The notes beneath the pieces are model-generated. The model worked only from the letters and a program-made list of their open reading frames with translations. It had not been told where the DNA came from and searched no databases. A stretch of DNA of 64,000 bases from the NCBI RefSeq assembly GCF_943734655.1, contig NC_071355.1:69197449-69261448 (forward strand), read 5' to 3'. This DNA comes from Sabethes cyaneus. Taxonomy: Eukaryota; Arthropoda; Insecta; Diptera; Culicidae. Every line of letters begins with the position of its first letter. Position 1 is the first letter of the stretch. Positions 58,421-64,000 of this stretch are shown piece after piece. A program made the translations under genes and the position numbers.

Positions 58421-59240
58421 CTTACTTCTTACTTCTACCAGCAGAGAGTGGCTCTGCTGACGTATCAAGAATTTCTCTCCACTGTACTCGGTCGTCGATT
58501 AATTCGGTGAGTGACTCAACACACGCAAGTCGGCTTCAACCTGGTCGAGTCATTTCTAATCCTGGTGCCGGTGAGGCTCTTCAAGAGAACGGATTTCACT
58601 GCATAGTCGTCCGGCATTCGTGCGACGTGGTCGGCCCACCCTAGTCTCCCAACTTTCCCCAGTTATACAATGGGAATCCCTCAACGTGGTGCATGCAACT
58701 CGTGGTTCATACGCCTACGCCATTGTCTGCTATCCGTACTCCGCCAAAAATAGTCCGCAACACTTTTCGTTCAAATACGGCAAGTGCACGTATGTCTTTC
58801 GCAAGCAATGTTAGTGTCTCAAGTCCGTAGAGGACTACCGGTCTGACTAGCGTTTTGTACATTGTCAGCTTTGTGCAGCAGCGTATGCTTCTTGATCGAA
58901 GCGTCTCACGGAGGGAAAAGTAGGCTCGACTTCCAACTTGAATGCGTCTTTGAATCTCCTTATTCGTATTATTGTCGGCGGTATCCCAAATATACGAACT
59001 CATTAACTACTTCCAGTTTATCGCCGTCAAAAGTTGCTGTCCGTAGAAGGCAACCGTTGTTTTCTCTGGAGCCTCTTCCTACTATATACATATTTGGGTT
59101 TCAACGCATTGATTTGTAACTCAATCCTCCAAGTCTCCGTTTGTAGTCTGGCGCAGAGTGCTGAAGATAGTTCCTCTCGTTTTGATGCTCGTTCGTCGGA
59201 TCACATCTTCATTAGCGATGTTGAATAACATACAGGACAG
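58421..59240 (-). pseudogene. Another RTE-like 3' fragment
   Basis: The 3' tail is GAAGTAAGAAGTAAGCC-like (plus strand 58418-58436). The minus-strand coding pieces are 58707-59003 (NKEIQRRIQVGSRAYFSLRE, LTMYKTLVRPVVLYGLETLT, VFERKVLRTIFGGV) and, further 5', CMLFNIANEDVIRRTSIKTR at about 59170-59240. The YADD block between these is missing. The 5' side is truncated near 59240, within the duplicated segment 59178-59570. Confidence 0.75.
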
Positions 59241-59570
59241 TCAAGTAAATGACTGAAGCATTGTAAGTCGAAACGTTCGCTGAAAACATTTTAGTTCTTA
59301 TTTCTCACCGAAAAAGTCAACAAGAGTAACATACATACTTTTTATGAGTGTTCGACAGTAATTACCTATAACCTTTTTTCATGAAACGACCATGATAACG
59401 AATGCATTACAAAAATAAACAAAATATGGACGGCGATGAAAAGAACTACAAAAGGTTTCCTTTACTTCTATTAAGCCTTCTACAACAAATGCTTCGATTG
59501 GGGTCAGTCCCGGTGTAGTTAATCATGGCCGATGAAACGATAAAAATGTTCTACTGTTTGCAGTTAGGGG
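59178..59570 (+). repeat. Left copy of a ~400-bp flanking duplication
   Basis: Matches 62034-62443 with four substitutions and two indels (6 and 11 bp, extra in the right copy). It spans the end of an RTE-like fragment and part of a transposase C-terminal/3' region. Together the two copies flank the LOA-like element exactly. Confidence 0.9.
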
Positions 59571-62033
59571 TATCAGGTAGGTATCAGCATCTTTGGCTCG
59601 AGCAGCACGTTCCTCACAATCATGTGGAAGATTTGTGCCTTGCCCATCTTGCCCGTGTCATCATTTACCTGATGAGGACGGGAAGGAAAACAGGAGGAAT
59701 AGGAAGGGGTGGATGAGGAATTTGGACAAACACAAACATATATATACCGAGAGATTTTTGTACCCCCGAGGGGATACTGCAATCCTTGGTAGTTAACTTA
59801 TCAAAAGTACACCCCCTGGGGGGTATACTCATGATAAATAAGAGCTTATAGCTCAATACCGCTTTCGGTAAGGAACATCAAAATGTCTCGTAATTTTAGT
59901 TTCCTAAAATCCGATTCATTTAAGACGTAGGATCCAAAGATCCTATGACACAATTGTGCTACTGCAGGACAGTTGCAAATTACGTGATATGGTGTACCGT
60001 ATTCGGATTCACATAAATCAAGTCTCCGAGCAAAAGCCCATGAGTCTAAGCCACCTAAAACGATTTCTGGATCGTTTCGAACTTCAGGTTCCACACAGCC
60101 CGGAAAGTGACTATAAAAGAGACATTCCAGGATTTCATTGTCATTCGAACAGTATTCACCGTTCGAACTTCGAATGTTATTAACCTGATAATCTTTCGAT
60201 TTTGACAGTATTTTATTAAGTCGACTTGCCTCGCCGAAACTGGAAACGTTGCTACAGAACCTGTGCCAGCTCGTGCGTGCTGAAGATCGTAAAGCCTTTG
60301 CATAGGCTTTCCGGGCCTGCTTGAAAGGCTCCACGCCATCTCTCCGACGTCTATTCCAGGCTCTCCTGCATCGTTTCTTTAGTTCCGCGAGATGAGAGTT
60401 CCACCATGGTGTTCCTCTAGTCGTTTTAATAGTTTTTAGCGGGCAAGCTACTTCAAAAGCTTCCGCAATAAAAGATGTTGTGACATCTACAGCCACATCC
60501 AAGTCGATCGATGACTCAATCGTCGGTTCGAATCCTTGAAATTTCGTCGCCAGTTCCTCCTCAAAGAGTTCCCAGTCAGAAAATCTCGGATTGCGAAATG
60601 TTGCAGCGTTCAAGGAGACACCCAAATGATCAAAATATATAAAGCAATGATCAGATATTGGTGTCTCATTTGAAACATGCCATTGTGCCAACTCATGACT
60701 GATCCTGTTAGAGCAGAGTGTTATATCTAACACTTCCTCTCTACCAGCTCGTATGAAAGTTGGACAATTGCCAATGTTGAGTATTCCAAGGTTGGTACCA
60801 CTCAAATATTCCATCAAATTAGAGCCTCTCAGATTGATATCCGAGCTGCCCCAAATGATGTGATGGGCATTGGCATCACTGCCTACAATGAGCGGAAGCC
60901 CACTAGATTGGCAGTATCTCACCACATTTCTGAAATCGTCGCTGGGAGACGGTTCATCGTGTGGTAAGTATGCAGAACAGTAGACATAGCGCCTATGGAC
61001 ATCATCCACGACGAGTTCTACTGTGACTGCACAAATATCTCGAGTAGTCAACTCAGAGATAAGGCATGCACTAATTGACCTATGCAACAATATGCATGCC
61101 CTGGGCATCAAACGAGGATTTGTCATACCAGTTTTGCTGAAAACAGCAAAGTTCTGGTTTCCAATATCCGTCGAATGAAAGTACCCCTTGCGAAAATATG
61201 GCTCCTGGACCAATGCGATGGATGGTGACAGAGCCATTAAAAAGTTTTTCGCATAAATACAAATTTGCTGCCCGTTTGTGTTGAAGATTTATTTGTGCGA
61301 CTCTAACTATTTGACTAGCGGAGTATATGCACAAACAATCTCCAACACAGATCAGACAGCAAATTGTAAGCGAAGCCAATTAAGTTGGCCAGAACGCATT
61401 TGGCGTAAAACCCATAAGGGAAATTGGGCAGGACTACTATGCTGTTCCCACGAAACGCAAGGGACAACAAAGATCGACCGTACCAGAGCCCCGCATGGCA
61501 CAGTAGGGGCAGATGCCCAAAGCACTCCGTTCGCGAATGGCATGTTTTCACCCCTCCAGCCATTCAGTCATCGGCACGGAGATAGACCTTGACTTAGGGG
61601 CACCTGATTTGCCGACTCCCGGCAGGATCAGGTCCCGTGGCTCAATTTTTGCCCAAACGTACAATTCGGCACCAACCGCCAAAGGGCGTAAGTGCAGATT
61701 GTGTAAAACAGACCGATTAAGAGTCTCTCTCTCTCTCTGTGCTAAGCCAGCTGAGAAAATAACTCTCTCCCGGTGTGCTCACACCCCGCAGCCACGTCCT
61801 CCGAAAATCCTGCGCCGAACTGCATGATTAGGTAGCCGGAAACCACACGGCGAGTGTTCCACCTTCTCTGTCTGCATACGACAACCAAAGTTGCGTACCA
61901 CCAGGTGCGCAACTTTGGCTACCGTACCCCAGCCGGCACCTCGTGGAGGTAGAGATAGGAGTTAGAAAACAGACGTGATATATTTGCACATGTTCACTCA
62001 TTTGCCAGCCAAGTTGATAGGATGCATAATGTA
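59571..62033 (-). mobile_element. LOA-like non-LTR retrotransposon, internally deleted
   Basis: The 3' end (minus) is at 59571 with a TGATACCTACCTGATA end; the 5' end is near 62033. It contains decayed ORF1 sequence (about 61360-61830, cysteine-rich gag-like remnants), an endonuclease and a C-terminal tail, but no reverse transcriptase. A strong hairpin lies in the 5' region at 61885-61918 and a shorter one at 59805-59826 in the 3' region. An AGAGAGAG run lies at 61723-61739. Flanked by the ~400-bp duplication. Confidence 0.8.
59846..61350 (-). pseudogene. LOA-like endonuclease fused to C-terminal tail
   Basis: Entry is at IVRVAQINLQHKRAANLYL (about 61310), then a one-base shift at about 61240. 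After that the frame is open for 463 codons: ALVQEPYF (catalytic Glu), LIVGSDANAHHIIWGSS, EEVLDITLCS and ETPISDHCFIYF (Asp-His). Then comes the usual RRAWNRRRRDG-type linker. At about residue 405 (near 60022) it jumps to LCESEYGTPYHVICNCPAVA, the Cys/His motif that follows RNase H at the end of such proteins, and ends at 59846. RT and RNase H are absent, an in-frame deletion. LOA/R1/I-group assignment is by motif. Confidence 0.85.
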
Positions 62034-62443
62034 CGTTTTGATGCTCGTTCGCCGGATCACATCTTCATTAGCGATGTTGAATAACATACAGGACAGTCAA
62101 GTAAATGACTGAAGCATAGTAAGTCGAAACGTTCGCTGAAAACATTTTAGTTCTTATTTCTCACCGAAAAAGTCAACAAGAGTAACATACATACTTTTTA
62201 TGAGTGTTCGACAGTAATTACCTATAACCTTTTTTCATGAAACGACCATGATAACGTATGCATTACAAAAATAAACAAAATATGGACGGCGATGAAAAGA
62301 ACTACAAAAGGTTTCCTTTAATGCTACTTCTATTAAGCCTTCTACAACAAATGCTTCGATTGGGGTCAGTCCCGGTGTAGTCCCGGTGTAGTTAATCATG
62401 GCCGATGAAACGATAAAAATGTTCTACTGTTTGCAGTTGGGGG
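62034..62443 (+). repeat. Right copy of the ~400-bp flanking duplication
   Basis: Counterpart of 59178-59570. On this side the sequence continues directly into the transposase pseudogene at 62400-63115, so this is the side where the original right-hand neighbour is preserved. Confidence 0.9.
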
Positions 62444-63115
62444 ACGCTGGAAGGGTTGGCGGTATTCAGTACAATAATTATCTTTAGCCAGTACATTTCC
62501 TCCATTGACCTTTTGGCATATTGGGCCGAGGCCAGGGCGGCCAAAAGACCACGTCTTCCAGGTGGTAACTTCTAGCAAGCACATCATACTGTATATATCT
62601 CCGGTCACCACAAGCCCCAAAGGAAAGAACAGCAGCTTGAACATTCGCTTCTCGCTGATCGATGGTTACAGAGGGACCTTCTTTGGGAACTTTGTGTGGA
62701 AGATATATTTGAGGCCATCATTTACCTTCTTGGTGGGGAGTAATGTACCCAGTGCTTTGCCAGTCGTTGCCGTCTAACATCAAGTAAGTCTCGTCATCCT
62801 GCACCGGTAAGATGTTTTTCACCATCACCTTCAGCATTCAGCCAGCCTTGACTGATGCATCCACAGAAAAATGTCCATTTTGGCGAGGTACTTCTTCACT
62901 GTTTAGTTCCGACCTCCCTAAGGCGCGGAAGGCTGAGGGAAACTTGCTCTTGGTGTCCCTTTTTAGCTTCTACTGCACTAATCCATTCTCTAGAAGGGAG
63001 AGGACGTTGTATGTGCCGGATCGGCTATATCCGGTGGACACGAAGTACATCACGATGTCCAACTCCTTCACTCCGGGCTTCATCTCGCAGTACGAACAAA
63101 GCATTGAGTGAAGTT
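62400..63115 (-). pseudogene. ITmD37E-like transposase, decayed
   Basis: Minus-strand pieces in order: a 62870-62960 segment, then ILPVQDDETYLMLDG near 62780 (the first catalytic Asp block DDETY), ITPHQEGK, KYIFHTKFPKKVP, QREANVQAAVLSFGACGDR, then EDVVFWPPWPRPNMPK near 62540. The last resembles the FWPDLASxHYAK block, but its catalytic Asp is changed. It ends with a RPIE.FW-like QTVEHFYRFIGHD near 62410. Frameshifts and stops throughout. The family makes cut-and-paste transposons known from mosquitoes. Confidence 0.7.
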
Positions 63116-63282
63116 GCTTGCCTGTTTTCGTCACAACTGCTAAAAATCAATTGATAACGCTGTCAAATTATTTATGTACACAATCAATTCCTACGATTGG
63201 CAGTACGTAGGTGGGGTCATCACCAATTGGCTGGGTAATAGCGTTTAACGAAATTTTTGCTAATATGAGTTTATCGATTAGC
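63116..63282. other. No feature recognised
   Basis: Short AT-rich spacer between the transposase pseudogene and the TTAGCG repeat. Confidence 0.3.
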
Positions 63283-63356
63283 CAGCTAACCTTTTTTTCG
63301 GTTAGCGGATTAGTGGTTAGCGACGCTAAATTTTCGGTTAGCGGTGCCCACCACTG
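63283..63356 (-). repeat. hAT-like terminal sequence with GGTTAGCG repeats
   Basis: The minus strand starts CAGTGGTGGGCACCGCTAAC at 63356 and contains four GCTAACC units to 63283. CAGTGGTGGGCACC-type tips with such sub-terminal repeats occur in hAT transposons. No second end was found, so it is an isolated end or a truncated MITE. Confidence 0.45.
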
Positions 63357-63654
63357 CCGTCATATGCAAAAGTGACGTTAATCCATTTTGCACATTTTTC
63401 AGTACAAGCAAAAAACTAAAATTCGAGGCAATTTCTAAGTAAAGCCCAATTTCGGAATTTGTTTCTGTACAAATTGCTTATTTTGATGTATTTTAACTAA
63501 CCATTGGTGTTTCATTAATTGTTTTGTAGATTACATGAAATCCAAGCGCTAACGTCACTTTTGTGTATAAATACAAATTCAATTTTTACGTTTCACTGCA
63601 AAAGTGACGTCGGCGAACAAAACGGCAGGGACAGCATGCAAATGCGGAATTTAA

Positions 63655-63900
63655 CATGGATGGTGTCTTTGGAGAAGTTATTTAAAAAAATATGGTCCAC
63701 CTTTTTAATTTATCATGGTGATCATGTATCCACCTATTAGGGTGATAAAAAATTTGTTTCCTGTAAATCGATCCAAAAATATGACATCTTCATAAATAAT
63801 TTGGAACACATTAAAATAAGCAGCTTTGATGAATACCTCAACTCTTTTGTAACACATAATGACTCAGAAAAAATCCTCTAAAATCATTGTATACCAATAA
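63655..63900 (+). repeat. Dispersed repeat E, copy 2
   Basis: Counterpart of 46905-47150. Between 63357 and 63655, CAAAAGTGACGT occurs twice (63367-63378 and 63598-63609). The last 100 bp of the window show nothing recognisable. Confidence 0.65.
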
Positions 63901-64000
63901 CTTTGCAGATGTTTTTTTGTGCTTTCAAATGTTCTAACGAGTTATTCGTTACATTAAAATACATACTTTTTCTGACGACTTATTGCTAGGATGCATCTGA

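Noticed and set aside
1..64000. CRISPR arrays, rRNA genes, bacterial operons
   Set aside because: No regularly spaced identical repeats with unique spacers, no rRNA-like conserved blocks, and no dense codirectional genes; the sequence is eukaryotic in character.

Overview
This window reads as repeat-rich nuclear DNA from a mosquito, most likely a culicine (Aedes-type) genome. The base composition is AT-rich and intact host coding sequence is almost absent. Transposon remnants are dense: RTE-like, LOA-like and Jockey/CR1-like non-LTR retrotransposons, a BEL/Pao LTR retrotransposon, mariner, ITm (D37E-like) and pogo-like transposases, hAT-like and other terminal-inverted-repeat elements, and several tRNA-derived SINEs. 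No rRNA, functional tRNA, CRISPR or prokaryote-style operon was seen. The species assignment is inference from the repeat repertoire.

Layout. 0-5 kb: a transposase N-terminal scrap, SINEs, and a degenerate 12-bp-like minisatellite. 4.8-8.4 kb: a nearly full-length, decayed RTE-like element on the minus strand, inserted in a Jockey/CR1-type reverse transcriptase pseudogene on the plus strand. 8.4-28 kb: no recognisable gene; a long foldback repeat at 14 kb, a 1.2-kb inverted-repeat element at 15.3 kb, an ITm transposase remnant at 17 kb, a TA-flanked element at 20.4 kb, an ACGCG-rich tandem repeat at 22.8 kb and palindromic MITEs at 24 kb. 28-35 kb: a mariner transposase fragment, an RTE tail split by a DNA element, and a BEL/Pao element (minus) interrupted by another inverted-repeat element. 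36-43 kb: a promoter-like sequence, a 2.2-kb polypurine tract containing a ~632-bp tandem repeat, and a GC-rich possible exon. 44.6-46.6 kb: a pogo-like element carrying a nested MITE with a perfect 8-bp target duplication. 49.9 kb: the clearest host gene signal, a 132-bp exon encoding part of a laminin G domain. 50.8-64 kb: a transposon graveyard with a hAT-like element filled with RTE pieces, a young near-intact RTE element inserted antisense into an older relative, a LOA-like element with an internal in-frame deletion flanked by a ~400-bp duplication, and a decayed ITmD37E-like transposase.

Functionally, the window is best read as intronic or intergenic DNA of one or more host genes with large introns. 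The supported host signal is the laminin G exon; the promoter/first-exon and the GC-rich exon are tentative. The informative content is the order of nested insertions, several of which are supported here by target-site duplications or by interrupted reading frames resuming on the other side.
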